Shown: positions 15,756 to 25,030, counted from the stretch's first letter. The stretch: DNA of 64,000 nt from Meiothermus cerbereus DSM 11376 (GCF_000620065.1 NZ_JHVI01000010.1:47483-111482), one strand, 5' to 3'. Notes: generated by a model from the letters alone, not told the origin. Translations and numbers: made by a program.

Positions 15756-16307
15756 TTAGCGGGCTTTTTCCAACAACACCCGCGCCCCCTCGACCAGGGC
15801 TTTTTGCTCGTCGCGGGTATATTTCAGCCCCTCCCACAGCGCGCTAAAGTAACTCTCTTGCATGAGGGCAATCTCGATGGCCATTATCTTTTCGAAAGCA
15901 GAAATGGCAGCCAGGATGTCGGGCCCGCGCAGGGCGTTGCGGAGGTGCTCGAGGGTCAACTCCTGCACAATCCCTGCCGCCGGAATGTAGTGAGCAGGAC
16001 GCACCCCCACCCGGGCATGAACCAGCCCGATATACATCCGCCGCCTGGCGTATTGGGCATCGTACTGGCCGGAAAAAAGCTCACGGTACCAGGCCGCAAA
16101 CGACTGGTACAGCCGCTCCACCCGGCCCGGCACGCTCCATAGAATTTCATGCATCTCGGGGTCGCGCCCCAGGTAGTCGTAAAAAGCCAGGGCCACCTCG
16201 GGTGCCAGCGGGCCTGCGATGGGCTCGAGGCTCCGCAAGGTGTGGGCATGCTGCTCGGTCAGGCCGGTGCGGTGCATAAGGGTTTGCAGCAGCTCTCCAG
16301 CCTTCAT
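15756..16307 (-). CDS. Protoglobin-like haem protein 1
   Basis: About 183 residues from the ATG at 16307 (MKAGELL); the longer frame to 16343 lacks a ribosome-binding site. The pattern EVALAFYDYLGRDPEM, then PGRVERLYQSFAAWYRELF and IGLVHARVGVRPAHYIPA, is that of the protoglobin/globin-coupled-sensor fold, with the His of GLVHARVG as the likely proximal haem ligand. There is no output domain, so it is a single-domain globin, perhaps an O2/CO/NO binder. TACAAT 7 nt before the ATG suggests a leaderless transcript. A close paralogue lies upstream at 16569-17126. Confidence 0.72.
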   Translation of the reverse strand: MKAGELLQTLMHRTGLTEQHAHTLRSLEPIAGPLAPEVALAFYDYLGRDPEMHEILWSVPGRVERLYQSFAAWYRELFSGQYDAQYARRRMYIGLVHARVGVRPAHYIPAAGIVQELTLEHLRNALRGPDILAAISAFEKIMAIEIALMQESYFSALWEGLKYTRDEQKALVEGARVLLEKAR

Positions 16308-16379
16308 CCCTGCGATTGTACTGTACGCATCCGAGTGGCTCATACCAGGTTTGGGTGAGCAGTCTCCTACAGCGGTGGT

Positions 16380-16415
16380 TGTTCACCCTGACCAAGGGGA
16401 CGATCCCCTTCGGTA
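16380..16415. repeat. Third copy of the GGGGACGATCCCC palindrome element
   Basis: The 225-bp gap between the two protoglobin genes contains TGTTCACC followed by AAGGGGACGATCCCCTT (16394-16410) and CGG, as in the tandem copies at 1552-1642. A second dyad, CGGAGTGTACTCCG, follows at once. No gene was seen in this gap. Confidence 0.75.
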
Positions 16416-16568
16416 CGGAGTGTACTCCGCATACCAACGGGCGACGCGCTTTTCGCCGAACGGAGTGAGGGGTGCGTACTGAGCTTCACAAAGGCATGCC
16501 TCAGCGGTGAGTATCTCTGTAAAGCCGACATCATAACCAACCGCCCGTCACAAAGCCCCCTGCCAGGC

Positions 16569-17126
16569 TCAGTTAATTTTCCCCAGAATGGCCCTCGCCC
16601 CTGCTATCAGGGCTTTTTCCTGGTCGGCGGCCACGCCCAGGCGGTAGCCATACTCCATGGCCTGCATGTAGCTGTCCTGCATGAGAGCGGCCTCGATGGA
16701 CATGATTTTTTCGAAGGCTTCCACCGCACTGAAAACTTCGGGCGAACGCAGGGTGTTACGCAGGTGCTCGAGCGACAGCTCTTGCACAATGCCAAAAGCG
16801 GGCATGATGAAGCTGGGCTTAACCCCTACCGCAGCGTGTACCAGCCCGATGCGGGCCCGCTTCTCCGCATATTCCGCGTTGTATTTTCCACAAAAAAGCT
16901 CCCGGTACCAGTCGGAAAAGCTTTGATACAGCCGCTCGACCCTCCCGGGAACCTCCCACAAAATGGCCCGCATCTCCTCGTCCCGTCCCAGGTAGTCGTA
17001 AAAGGCCAGGGCAATTTCCGAAGCCATGGGGGCCATCAGGGGCTCGAGCCTGCACAGTGTTTGGACGTGCTGCTCGAGCAGGCCCGTGCGGCTAATCAAT
17101 TTATTCAACAACTGCCCTGCATCCAT
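16569..17126 (-). CDS. Protoglobin-like haem protein 2
   Basis: About 185 residues from the ATG at 17126 (MDAGQLLNKL), chosen by alignment to its downstream paralogue; the frame extends to 17267 without support. It shares long blocks with that paralogue (EIALAFYDYLGRDEEM, PGRVERLYQSFSDWYRELF, ARIGLVHAAVGVKP with the putative proximal His, GIVQELSLEHLRNTLR). TACAAT lies 8 nt before the ATG, another leaderless-type start. The pair is a tandem duplication. Gas sensing or NO/O2 handling is inferred from the fold only. Confidence 0.72.
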   Translation of the reverse strand: MDAGQLLNKLISRTGLLEQHVQTLCRLEPLMAPMASEIALAFYDYLGRDEEMRAILWEVPGRVERLYQSFSDWYRELFCGKYNAEYAEKRARIGLVHAAVGVKPSFIMPAFGIVQELSLEHLRNTLRSPEVFSAVEAFEKIMSIEAALMQDSYMQAMEYGYRLGVAADQEKALIAGARAILGKIN

Positions 17127-17316
17127 GCGGGACAATTGTACCTTGATACAAAAATCTTGAATAGGCACGAACCTCTCGCGCCAGAACAGATTGGCAAAAC
17201 CATCAGAATGAGCCCGTACCTGACGCAATTCCCCAGCTATCTTTCCAAAAAGCATCGTGCATTTCAACTATGGAAACACTTATTGGGTAAGGGGCTCGGT
17301 GATTGTGCAGGGTGCT

Positions 17317-20300
17317 CTACTCGGTGCTGACTTCCTGCACCACCTGCTGGTTGATGGGCAGCACCATGCGGAAGTGGGACGCAGGGTCGGCCAGCAGCCG
17401 CAGGAGGCGCTCGGCCTTGTCTTCACGCTCGGCAGCCCGCAGGGCGTCAAGGTAGGCGCTCATCAGTTCGCGCACATCGGCAATGCCCCGCTCGTCCAGC
17501 TTTTGGATGGCCACTTTGGCCCCCTTGGCCAGCCGCCGGTGCATGGCTTCTTCGTTCAGGCCCATCTCGGGCCAGTAGCGCAGATAGACCCGCCCACCGG
17601 TCATGCCCGAGCAAATCCAGGGGCCGGGGTCGCCCAGTACCACCGCACGCCCACGGGTCATGTATTCGAAGGCAAAGCCCTTGGCCTGAGCGCGGGCCGC
17701 AATGTTGCCGAGTTCGTCTTGCACCGGGCGGTCAGGCTCACCGGCCAGCACCACATCGGCTCCCGAAAGACGGATGCAGAAACGGCTGTCGGCCTGCCCT
17801 TCCACAATCAACAAGCCCCCAATGGCCCCATAGGCGAACGACTTCCCCACCGAACCGTCCACATACTGGCCAAAGGGGTTGCGGCCTTTTAGAATGGCCA
17901 CCTTGCCACCATAGGCGTTCTTGGCGATGCCATCCTGGGCGCCGCCCTCCACCACGATGTCCAGCCCCTCCACGTTGAAGGCAGCTACGCCGTTGCCAGC
18001 CACGCTCCCAGCATCGAAGCGGATTTCTACTTTGGCATCCCAGCCCTTGCCGTACAGGCGGCGGCGGGCAATTTCGCCGGCAAGGTGCGTTCCCAGGGCT
18101 CGGTCGGTGGAGCCCACCGGCCCATCCTGGAACAAGAGTTCACGTCCACCCTCAGCATAAGCCTGGGTCACCACCTCGGTGATTGAACGGGTAAGCTGGT
18201 TCAAGGGCTTGCGCAGCACATGCGCCGAGCGTTCACCCAGCCACTCCGGGGCCGAGACGGGTTCAAAGAAGTAGCCAAGATCGAGCTCATCGGTGTGGCC
18301 TTCTTGCACCAGCAGATCGCTGCGGCCCACCAGCTCGCGCAGGCTTCCAGCCCCCAAGGAGGCAACCAGGCGGCGCAACTCCTGGCCTTTGGCCCCAAAA
18401 AAGGTGGTCAGCTGCTCCACCGCCCGCTCGAGCTCTTGGGGTACAAAGCGCTTGAGTCCGTGGGCCTGGGCTTGCTCGGTGGTCTCGATCTGGGTAGCGA
18501 TGCCCACATGACAGGTGTCCATCTGGCACTGGCGGCAGATGGTACAGCCGATCGCCACCATGGCCATGGTCGCCATGCCCACCCGGTCTGCGCCCAGGAG
18601 CACCATGCGCAGGGTATCGTAGGCGGTTTTGAGGCCCCCATCGGCCCATATTTCGACCTTGTCGCGCATGCCGGCCCGCACCAGGGCCCGGTGGGCCCGT
18701 CGCACGCCAATTTCCACCGGCAAACCGGCATATTTGAGGGCATGCCAGCGGGCCGCCCCCGTGCCCCCCTCAAAACCCGAGAGGGCAATCACGTCGGCAC
18801 CGGCCTTGGCAATGCCCACCGCGATGGTGCCAATGCCGGGGATCACCGGCACCTTGACCGAGACCTTGGCCTTGGGGTTGACGGTTTTGAGTTCCTCGAT
18901 GAGCTGGGCCAGGTCTTCGATGGAGTAGAGGTCGTGGTTGTTGGAGGGGCTGATCAGGTCTACCCCCGGAACGGCGTTGCGGGCCGCCGCCACTTTGGCG
19001 GTTACTTTTTTGCCCGGCAGGTGACCCCCTTCGCCCGGTTTAGCCCCCTGGCCGATTTTAATTTCGATGAAGCCCGCCGAGTTGAGCATATAGGCATGCG
19101 CCCCAAAGCGGCCCGAGGCCACCTGCTGGCCGCGCCAGTGGGTATATTTACCCAGCATATCGGGGATTTCGCCCCCCTCACCGTTAATGCAAACCATGTT
19201 GAGCTTCTTAGCCGCCTCGATGTAGGCCCGGAAGCTGGCCTCACCCTGGGAGCCAAAGCTCATGGCCGTAATCACAAAAGGCAGGGAGTGCCCCCCCACG
19301 CTCAGGTCCACTTCTTCGGGGTTGACCTCGGATTTCTCTGGGAACTTGACCCCCAGAAGCTGCCGGGCTGCCACGGGCGATTCGTGCTCGAGCCCCCTTA
19401 CCTTCTCCTGGAAGTGTTCATAAGGGGACTGGCCCGAGGAAACATCCATGGCCGCCTTGAAAATACGGGAGTTAAAGCGGAAGTCCTTGGCTGGAGGAAC
19501 TTTCTCGGCGTTGAGCAGGTTGAGCCGCTCCAGAAGGGTGCGCTCGAGCTCCAGCAAGCCGTAGCCTGCCTTTCCCGAGCCCAGGAAGTTGCGGATGCCA
19601 AAATGTTCAGCCAGCTCGGGTTTGAGGCCAATGGCACTGAAGATACGCCCGTAGCCGCGCAGCTCGTGGATGCCCATGGTAGATATAACCTTCTCCAGGC
19701 CCTTTTTGAGACCCTCGAGCAGGTTCTGCAGGCCCAGGGTACCCTTGCTGGCCTGGGCCTTGTGTTGCATCAGCCAGGGGGCTATTGCATCGGCTCCCAG
19801 CCCCAGGCAGACCGCCAGGTCGTGCAGGTTGCGCACCCCGCCGGAGTGCACCAGCATCGAGGTGCGGCGACGCAGGGAAATTCCTTCCTCGTCGCGGGCC
19901 TCTTCCAGGGCCTTGCCAATAGCTGCCAGGGCCAGGTAAACATCCAGCCAGACGCCCCCCTCGAATGCATGGCGATCCGAGAGCACCAGCAGTTCGGCGC
20001 CCCCCCGAGCCGCCGCTACAGCCGCCTCTTGCAGGCGCTGCAGCCCCGCAGCAATACCCTCCTCAACCGAAAACTGCAAGGGTAGCACCACATGTTTGAA
20101 GCGGCGCAGGGCCTCCTCATAGGTCAGGGTACCGTGCCCCTGGACAACAGCTAGGATAGCAGGCGAGGTTTCCTCGAGCAGAATCGGCACCACCAGCTCT
20201 TCCACGTGGCCTGCACCACGTCCGTCCGGCAGTGGCCGTCGGCCCAGGATGCTGCGGGTGGAGAAGTGTTCGATCTCGCGTTCGCGGTCGATGGCCGGGT

Positions 20301-21813
20301 TGGTTACCACCGCCACGGTTTCTTTGAAAAACTCCGAGAGGTTGGGTTTTTCTGGGTTCAGGGCCGCAATGGGGCCATCGTAGCCCAGCGAACCGATGGG
20401 CTCGTTACCGCTTTCTGCAAGGGCCTCGAGGTAGCCCGCATCCCAGCGATCCCAGCCATAGGCCCGCTCGAGGTTCAAGGAAGGCGGCGCAGGCTTGTCT
20501 TCCACCTGGGCCTCGCTGCCTCCAGCCACCGGGGGAAGCCCTTGGTAGCGGGGCCCGGCCAGGTAAGCCGCATAGCCCTCGAGGTTGTGGGTCTTGGTCA
20601 GGATGCGCTCGAGCACCTGTCGTTGGTGGCGGTCGAAGGGGAAAAGGCGTGTCCCTTCGGGGGTCAGGCGAAGATACATCTTTTCGCCGGGCGCAAAGGG
20701 GCGCGGTTCAGAAACGAACTCCTCCACCGTAAAGACCCCTCGCTCCGAGCTAAAAACGTATTCCGAGTCGGTCTCGACAAACCACAACGGGCGCAATCCC
20801 ATCGCGTCGGTGGCAAAAACCGCCTCCTCACGGTGGCGCGTCACCAGGGCCGCCGGCCCCTGGGCCAGTGGGCCAAAGCGCTGGCGCAGGTTCATGTAGA
20901 GGTCTTGCAGGGCCGGGGAATAATTTTTAATCTCGCCCAGAATAGGCGGAAAAGCCAGGTCCATGGCCTCGGAGAGGGAAAGACCAAATCGGTACAGCAG
21001 TCCTTCCAAAATCCGGTTCAGGTCTTGCGAATCAGAGCCGCCCGTGAGCGGTATGCCCAAAAAGCGGCCCTCCCGCCGCAGGCGCTCGATGGTGTTGATT
21101 TCGCCGTTATGTCCCAGCAAGCCAAAGGGCTGCACCGCCTCGAAGGTGGACATGGTGTTGGTGGAGTAGCGGTTGTGGCCCAGGGTAAGGGTGGATTTGT
21201 ACTCCGCCCGCGACAGCTCGGGAAAGTAGCGCTTGAGAATTTCGGCAGAACCCCGCACCTTATAGACCACAGTGGCGGTTGAAAGCGAAACCACGTGTAC
21301 CGGGAAGCGTTGCTCGAGTAGCAAGCCCAGCTCCCACAGGGGCCCATCGCCATCGGTGGATAGACCGGCCACCTGGTAGAACAGCGGCTCGGTGCGCTTT
21401 CCCACCGGCCCCAGCACGCGGCTGTTGGTCTCTCCTTTTCGCTCCAACAGCAGCTTAATGCCCCGCCGGGAACCCTCTACCCTGAACAGGTCAAATAGCT
21501 CCTGGATGCGAGCACCTGCGCTTTTGGGTATAAATAGGTGCCCCACAAAGAAACGGGGGTTTTGTGCCAGGTTGCTGTCGAGGCCAGCTTCGTACAGGTA
21601 GCCCGCCCAAAGCTCGCGCGGGAGGTCGGTCTGAATGCCTGTGCCATCGCCTTCCCCCCGAATCAAACCCGCCCGGTGCGCCATTTTGTAGAGGCTTTCG
21701 ATGGTACGCTGCACATTGGCATGACTTGGGCGCGCACTCTTTTCGGCAATGGCGATAATTCCGCAAGCGTCGCGTCCATTTGGTATACCAGGGTATGCCT
21801 CACTAAATCTCAT
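17317..21813 (-). CDS. gltB: Glutamate synthase, large subunit
   Basis: A 1498-residue GOGAT alpha-type protein making glutamate from glutamine and 2-oxoglutarate. After a 16-residue propeptide the Ntn nucleophile Cys appears in RDACGIIAI. The class II amidotransferase domain runs to about 400 (HNRYSTNT, LGHNGEINT). The central and FMN-binding domains include GEGGEIPDML, PGEGGHLPG, SPSNNHDLYSIEDL and LSGFEGGTGA. The 3Fe-4S cysteines are in CTICRQCQMDTCHVG near residue 1090. The C-terminal beta-helix with repeated glycines closes the protein. No small subunit (gltD) adjoins, so the electron donor (ferredoxin or distant GltD) is open. GGAGG lies 8 nt before the ATG; the promoter is at 21883-21911. 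Confidence 0.93.
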   Translation of the reverse strand: MRFSEAYPGIPNGRDACGIIAIAEKSARPSHANVQRTIESLYKMAHRAGLIRGEGDGTGIQTDLPRELWAGYLYEAGLDSNLAQNPRFFVGHLFIPKSAGARIQELFDLFRVEGSRRGIKLLLERKGETNSRVLGPVGKRTEPLFYQVAGLSTDGDGPLWELGLLLEQRFPVHVVSLSTATVVYKVRGSAEILKRYFPELSRAEYKSTLTLGHNRYSTNTMSTFEAVQPFGLLGHNGEINTIERLRREGRFLGIPLTGGSDSQDLNRILEGLLYRFGLSLSEAMDLAFPPILGEIKNYSPALQDLYMNLRQRFGPLAQGPAALVTRHREEAVFATDAMGLRPLWFVETDSEYVFSSERGVFTVEEFVSEPRPFAPGEKMYLRLTPEGTRLFPFDRHQRQVLERILTKTHNLEGYAAYLAGPRYQGLPPVAGGSEAQVEDKPAPPSLNLERAYGWDRWDAGYLEALAESGNEPIGSLGYDGPIAALNPEKPNLSEFFKETVAVVTNPAIDREREIEHFSTRSILGRRPLPDGRGAGHVEELVVPILLEETSPAILAVVQGHGTLTYEEALRRFKHVVLPLQFSVEEGIAAGLQRLQEAAVAAARGGAELLVLSDRHAFEGGVWLDVYLALAAIGKALEEARDEEGISLRRRTSMLVHSGGVRNLHDLAVCLGLGADAIAPWLMQHKAQASKGTLGLQNLLEGLKKGLEKVISTMGIHELRGYGRIFSAIGLKPELAEHFGIRNFLGSGKAGYGLLELERTLLERLNLLNAEKVPPAKDFRFNSRIFKAAMDVSSGQSPYEHFQEKVRGLEHESPVAARQLLGVKFPEKSEVNPEEVDLSVGGHSLPFVITAMSFGSQGEASFRAYIEAAKKLNMVCINGEGGEIPDMLGKYTHWRGQQVASGRFGAHAYMLNSAGFIEIKIGQGAKPGEGGHLPGKKVTAKVAAARNAVPGVDLISPSNNHDLYSIEDLAQLIEELKTVNPKAKVSVKVPVIPGIGTIAVGIAKAGADVIALSGFEGGTGAARWHALKYAGLPVEIGVRRAHRALVRAGMRDKVEIWADGGLKTAYDTLRMVLLGADRVGMATMAMVAIGCTICRQCQMDTCHVGIATQIETTEQAQAHGLKRFVPQELERAVEQLTTFFGAKGQELRRLVASLGAGSLRELVGRSDLLVQEGHTDELDLGYFFEPVSAPEWLGERSAHVLRKPLNQLTRSITEVVTQAYAEGGRELLFQDGPVGSTDRALGTHLAGEIARRRLYGKGWDAKVEIRFDAGSVAGNGVAAFNVEGLDIVVEGGAQDGIAKNAYGGKVAILKGRNPFGQYVDGSVGKSFAYGAIGGLLIVEGQADSRFCIRLSGADVVLAGEPDRPVQDELGNIAARAQAKGFAFEYMTRGRAVVLGDPGPWICSGMTGGRVYLRYWPEMGLNEEAMHRRLAKGAKVAIQKLDERGIADVRELMSAYLDALRAAEREDKAERLLRLLADPASHFRMVLPINQQVVQEVSTE

Positions 21814-21853
21814 TTGCTAGACCTCCGGGGTTGAACATGATGTAGGGGGGAAC

Positions 21854-21873
21854 CTTCGCATAAGTTTGCGAAG
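21854..21873. promoter_or_regulatory. Operator-like perfect dyad at gltB transcription start
   Basis: CTTCGCA-TAAGTT-TGCGAAG, a perfect 7-bp inverted repeat, lies about +3 to +22 relative to the start predicted from the gltB promoter. The placement is that of a repressor site that would block transcription of glutamate synthase. Confidence 0.5.
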
Positions 21874-21882
21874 ATTTGAAGC

Positions 21883-21911
21883 AGTATACGAACCACCCTA
21901 GCCCCAGTCAA
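21883..21911 (-). promoter_or_regulatory. gltB promoter
   Basis: Minus strand TTGACT (21906-21911), 17 bp, TATACT (21883-21888): a near-consensus sigma-70 promoter giving a leader of roughly 60 nt before the GGAGG and ATG of gltB. Confidence 0.75.
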
Positions 21912-22033
21912 TACGACCTGCCGGTGCAAAACTTGTGCAATTCGCAGTACAGGACAAAAATACCCACGAACTATCCTGTGGGCATTTAGCGGGTTGTAGC
22001 TGGTCTAGAATAATGCTTTAACAACGCATTTTA

Positions 22034-22063
22034 TTGACATTACTTTACCTTTACTCCTACAAT
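22034..22063 (+). promoter_or_regulatory. spoVS promoter
   Basis: TTGACA (22034-22039), 18 bp, TACAAT (22058-22063). It predicts a start near 22070 and a leader of about 135 nt. It shows that the longer open frame beginning at 22034 is not the coding start. The rest of the region to the gltB promoter (21912-22033) shows only a loose CCCAC/GTGGG dyad. Confidence 0.75.
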
Positions 22064-22204
22064 GCAGAAAGGAGCGTTGCACCTGGCGGTACGCCCAAAC
22101 CCCATGAGGGCAATCGTGGGACTGAGCATGGAGCACATCAAGCAGCTTTCGTATATTTAAGTGTCCTTTTCGCTAACCCTGTGGACGGTGTACTAGGAGG
22201 TTTT

Positions 22205-22477
22205 GTGGAAACGCTGCGTGTATCCAGCAAGTCACGTCCCAACTCAGTAGCGGGCGCTATCGCTGCGCTGCTGCGCTCCCAGAGCGAGGTCGAGGTACAG
22301 GCCATTGGCCCCGAAGCAGTCAACCAGGCCGTGAAGGCTATTGCGATTGCCAGGGGTTACATCGCCCCAGATAACCTGGACTTGGTGGTAAAACCTGCCT
22401 TTGTGAAGCTCGAGCTCGAGAGCGAAGAGCGCACCGCGCTTCGCTTCACCGTGCGCAGCCAACCCCTGCAACCATAG
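22205..22477 (+). CDS. spoVS: SpoVS-family protein
   Basis: 90 residues from the GTG at 22205, with AGGAGG 5 nt upstream. The sequence VETLRVSSKSRPNSVAGAI, VQAIGPEAVNQAVKAIAI and YIAPDNLDLVVKPAF is very close to SpoVS of Bacillus, an Alba-like small nucleic-acid-binding fold. Thermaceae do not sporulate, so a role in cell division, development-like control or RNA/DNA binding is more likely than coat assembly. Strong conservation and its own good promoter suggest a basic cellular job. It stands alone between gltB (divergent) and the protease gene. Confidence 0.93.
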   Translation: METLRVSSKSRPNSVAGAIAALLRSQSEVEVQAIGPEAVNQAVKAIAIARGYIAPDNLDLVVKPAFVKLELESEERTALRFTVRSQPLQP

Positions 22478-22612
22478 CCCTAAGCGGTTTACCCTGGCCT
22501 TCAAGCCAAAGATTGGGCAGCGGGGGAGCTGTTGATGCTTCGCAGGCCCTGGTGACCCAAGACTCAGAGCGCTCATATACAGTTTGCTACCTTATACGTG
22601 TAGGAGGAGATG

Positions 22613-23287
22613 ATGACCATAACGTTCATTCTGATGATTGCAGTTTTTGTGGCCACGCTGTTTATACAGTTCTGGCTGCAGCAGACCTATGCCCGCTACA
22701 GCCGGGTAGCCAACAGCCGGGGTGTCACGGGTGAGCAGGTGGCCCGGGCGATTCTGGATGCCTACGGCTTGCACAACGTGCGGGTAGAGATGACACCGGG
22801 CGCCCTGACCGACCACTACGACCCCATTGCCAAGGCTGTGCGCCTATCCGAGCCCAACTTCCACTCTCCCTCGGCAGCCGCCCTGGCGGTAGCGGCCCAC
22901 GAGGTGGGTCATGCCCTTCAGGACGCCAAAGGCTATGCCTGGCTGCGGGTGCGGCACAGCATCCTGCCGGTAGCCAACCTCGGCAGCATGTGGGGACCCT
23001 GGATTTTCCTTATCGGGATGTTCATGGGCGCCGCTGGCCTGATGAACATCGGCATCTGGCTCTTCGCCGCCGCCGCACTGTTCCAGCTGGTAACCTTGCC
23101 GGTGGAGTTCGACGCTTCGAACCGTGCGCTGAGCATCCTACGGAAGATGAACTTTCTGGATGACCGTGAAATTGGCGGGGCTCGAGCGGTTCTGACTGCC
23201 GCCGCCATGACCTACGTGGCCGCACTGGCCAACTCCCTGGCTACCATCCTGCACTACGTAGCCATCATGAACTCGCAGCGCGAGTAA
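22613..23287 (+). CDS. Membrane zinc metallopeptidase, YugP type
   Basis: About 224 residues. AGGAGG is 5 nt from the second ATG (22613), so that start is chosen over 22610. A first membrane helix at the N-terminus is followed by the zinc site AAHEVGHALQDA near residue 98 and three further hydrophobic segments (LPVANLGSMWGPW, MFMGAAGLMNIGIWLF and the C-terminal AALANSLATIL). EFDASNRAL is typical of the family. Likely an integral membrane protease of unknown substrate; in Bacillus the homologue is linked to envelope quality control only by inference. Confidence 0.87.
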   Translation: MTITFILMIAVFVATLFIQFWLQQTYARYSRVANSRGVTGEQVARAILDAYGLHNVRVEMTPGALTDHYDPIAKAVRLSEPNFHSPSAAALAVAAHEVGHALQDAKGYAWLRVRHSILPVANLGSMWGPWIFLIGMFMGAAGLMNIGIWLFAAAALFQLVTLPVEFDASNRALSILRKMNFLDDREIGGARAVLTAAAMTYVAALANSLATILHYVAIMNSQRE

Positions 23288-23305
23288 GCGCAGCGAAACC
23301 AGCCA

Positions 23306-23328
23306 AAGGCCCCGCTAAGCGGGGCCTT
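23306..23328. terminator. Terminator hairpin between convergent protease and cysS genes
   Basis: AAGGCCCCGC-TAA-GCGGGGCCTT gives a perfect 10-bp stem directly after the protease gene. It ends with only a short T-run (TTGTGTTT) on the plus strand. It lies between two convergent genes and may act for both. Confidence 0.7.
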
Positions 23329-23338
23329 GTGTTTGGCC

Positions 23339-24784
23339 CTATACGCTCACCTTCCACTTGGGGCCTTCACGGGTGTCCTCGACCACCACCCCCAGCTCGG
23401 TCAGGCGGTCGCGAATCCGATCCGACAGGGCAAAATTGCGGTTTTTGCGCGCCTCCTCACGAATCTCCAGCAGCAGCGAGACCAGGCCCTCGAGCAAGGC
23501 CCCACCAAGCTGGTTTTCCAGCACCCGCGTCGGGAAAAGCCCCAGCACACCTTCTCCCAGCTCAGCAAAAACCCGTTCGGCCTCGAGCAAGCTCTCCCGA
23601 CCAGGCCGCTCAGTCAGGGCTTTGTTGAGGTCGGTGACAAAGTTGAAGAAGGCAGCAATGGCCTGGGCCGTGTTCAAGTCGTCGTCCAGGGCTTCGGCAA
23701 AAGTCTGCCGCAGCGTTGTGACAGCCCGGTCTAGCCCAGTGTGCCGACCAGGGGGCGCATGGTGAAGCATGCGACGTATTTCACGGTAGGCGTTTAGCAG
23801 GCGAAGGTAGCCGTTTTTAGCCGCCTCGAGGCCCTCGTCGGTAAAGTCCAGCACGCTACGGTAGTGGCTACCAAGCAAGTAAAAGCGGATGTACAGGGGC
23901 TCATATCGGGCCCGTAGCTCGGCCAGGGTAATGAGGTTGCCGGTGCTTTTGGCCATCTTCTGACCATTGAGCAGCACATGGTAGTGGTGCATCCAGTAGC
24001 GGGCAAAGGTGTGTCCGGCGGCCTCGGCCTGGGCAATTTCGGCCTCGTGGTGGGGAAACTGCAGATCCACGCCGCCCGCATGGATGTCGAAGCCATCGCC
24101 CAGGTATTTGAGGCTCATGGCCGAGCACTCAATGTGCCAGCCGGGGAATCCCACCCCCCAGGGCGAGTTCCAGCGCATGATGTGTTCTGGCTCGGCCCGC
24201 TTCCACAGGGCAAAGTCGCGGGGGTCTTCTTTCTCTTCGCGCACCTCGACCCTTGCCCCCGCTTCCTGGTCTTCAATATCGCGGTTGGAGAGCTTGCCGA
24301 ACTCGGGCCAGCTTCTGACCCGAAAGTAAACCGAGCCATTCGCCACATAGGCGTGCCCCCGCTTTAGCAATGCTTCTGTCAGCTCGATTTGCTCGGGTAT
24401 GTGCCCGGCAGCCCGGGGGGTAATGTCGGGGCGCAGAACGTTCAGGGCCTGCAGCTCGTCGAAGTAGCTCCACATGTATTTTTCAGCTATTTCCATGGGC
24501 TCTAAGCGCTCGAGCCTGGCCCGCCGCAGTATCTTGTCTTCGCCCGCGTCGGCATCGTCGGTAAGGTGGCCCACATCGGTAATGTTGGACACAAAACGCA
24601 CCCGGTAACCCTGGTGCCGCAACCAGCGCCGCAGTACGTCGTAGACAATGGGGCCGCGGGCATGCCCCAGGTGGGGGTCGGAGTAAACCGTAGGGCCGCA
24701 GACGTAGATTCCAACGTATCCGGGTGTGGCCGGAACAAAAGGCTGTTTGGCCCTGGCCATGGTGTTATAGATGTGCAGTGGCAT
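23339..24784 (-). CDS. cysS: Cysteinyl-tRNA synthetase
   Basis: A 481-residue class I synthetase. The Zn-binding Cys of [16 protein letters not shown] is followed by the HIGH motif (HLGH). [20 protein letters not shown], the second Zn site in ECSAMS and HHEAE, and the KMSKS variant KMAKSTGN near residue 270 are all present, followed by the DALR-type anticodon-binding domain ([19 protein letters not shown]). It charges tRNA-Cys. A hairpin plus T6 and a TATACT box lie in the 250-bp stretch before it, so transcription may be attenuated or may start from a separate promoter. Confidence 0.96.
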   Translation of the reverse strand: MPLHIYNTMARAKQPFVPATPGYVGIYVCGPTVYSDPHLGHARGPIVYDVLRRWLRHQGYRVRFVSNITDVGHLTDDADAGEDKILRRARLERLEPMEIAEKYMWSYFDELQALNVLRPDITPRAAGHIPEQIELTEALLKRGHAYVANGSVYFRVRSWPEFGKLSNRDIEDQEAGARVEVREEKEDPRDFALWKRAEPEHIMRWNSPWGVGFPGWHIECSAMSLKYLGDGFDIHAGGVDLQFPHHEAEIAQAEAAGHTFARYWMHHYHVLLNGQKMAKSTGNLITLAELRARYEPLYIRFYLLGSHYRSVLDFTDEGLEAAKNGYLRLLNAYREIRRMLHHAPPGRHTGLDRAVTTLRQTFAEALDDDLNTAQAIAAFFNFVTDLNKALTERPGRESLLEAERVFAELGEGVLGLFPTRVLENQLGGALLEGLVSLLLEIREEARKNRNFALSDRIRDRLTELGVVVEDTREGPKWKVSV

Positions 24785-24938
24785 ACAAAGGCTCCGCTAA
24801 AGATGGGTCGGTAGGCTGGCGCGCTGTCGGCGTGGGGGAAATCAACAGACCGGCTGGGTACTTTTTTCTGGAGCCGCGTTTGGCTTTGGCACGGCGCCAC
24901 AGTCTAGGCATCCGGTCTTTTGTCCAATCCGTGCTATG

Positions 24939-24981
24939 AAAAAAGCCGGGATGGAGGCTCGAAGCACACCATAACCCCGGC
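24939..24981 (-). terminator. Intrinsic terminator or attenuator upstream of cysS
   Basis: On the minus strand GCCGGG ... ATGG ... CCAT-CCCGGC is followed by six Ts. It can end the transcript of the SRPBCC gene (stop at 25036). If transcription starts at the TATACT box at 25025-25030 it would instead sit in the cysS leader as an attenuator. Confidence 0.65.
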
Positions 24982-25024
24982 GACAAGACACCCTTAACAT
25001 CGTGGGGCCAGCATCATAGTCCGA

Positions 25025-25030
25025 AGTATA
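25025..25030 (-). promoter_or_regulatory. Possible -10 box for cysS
   Basis: TATACT on the minus strand in GCTATACTTCGG, the same context as the rpmI promoter. No convincing -35 is seen 16-18 bp upstream, so this is tentative. Confidence 0.3.

Noticed and set aside
18220..20085. 621-codon plus-strand frame
   Set aside because: It lies antisense within gltB. Its composition is that of a GC-rich complement, with no domain and no ribosome-binding site.
22034..22204. N-terminal extension of SpoVS
   Set aside because: The first codons are the -35 and -10 boxes of its promoter; the GTG at 22205 has AGGAGG and is the family start.
24939..25030. T-box riboswitch for cysS
   Set aside because: AAGGGTG and a terminator-like hairpin are present, but there is no room for a stem I with a Cys specifier between the possible promoter and the hairpin.
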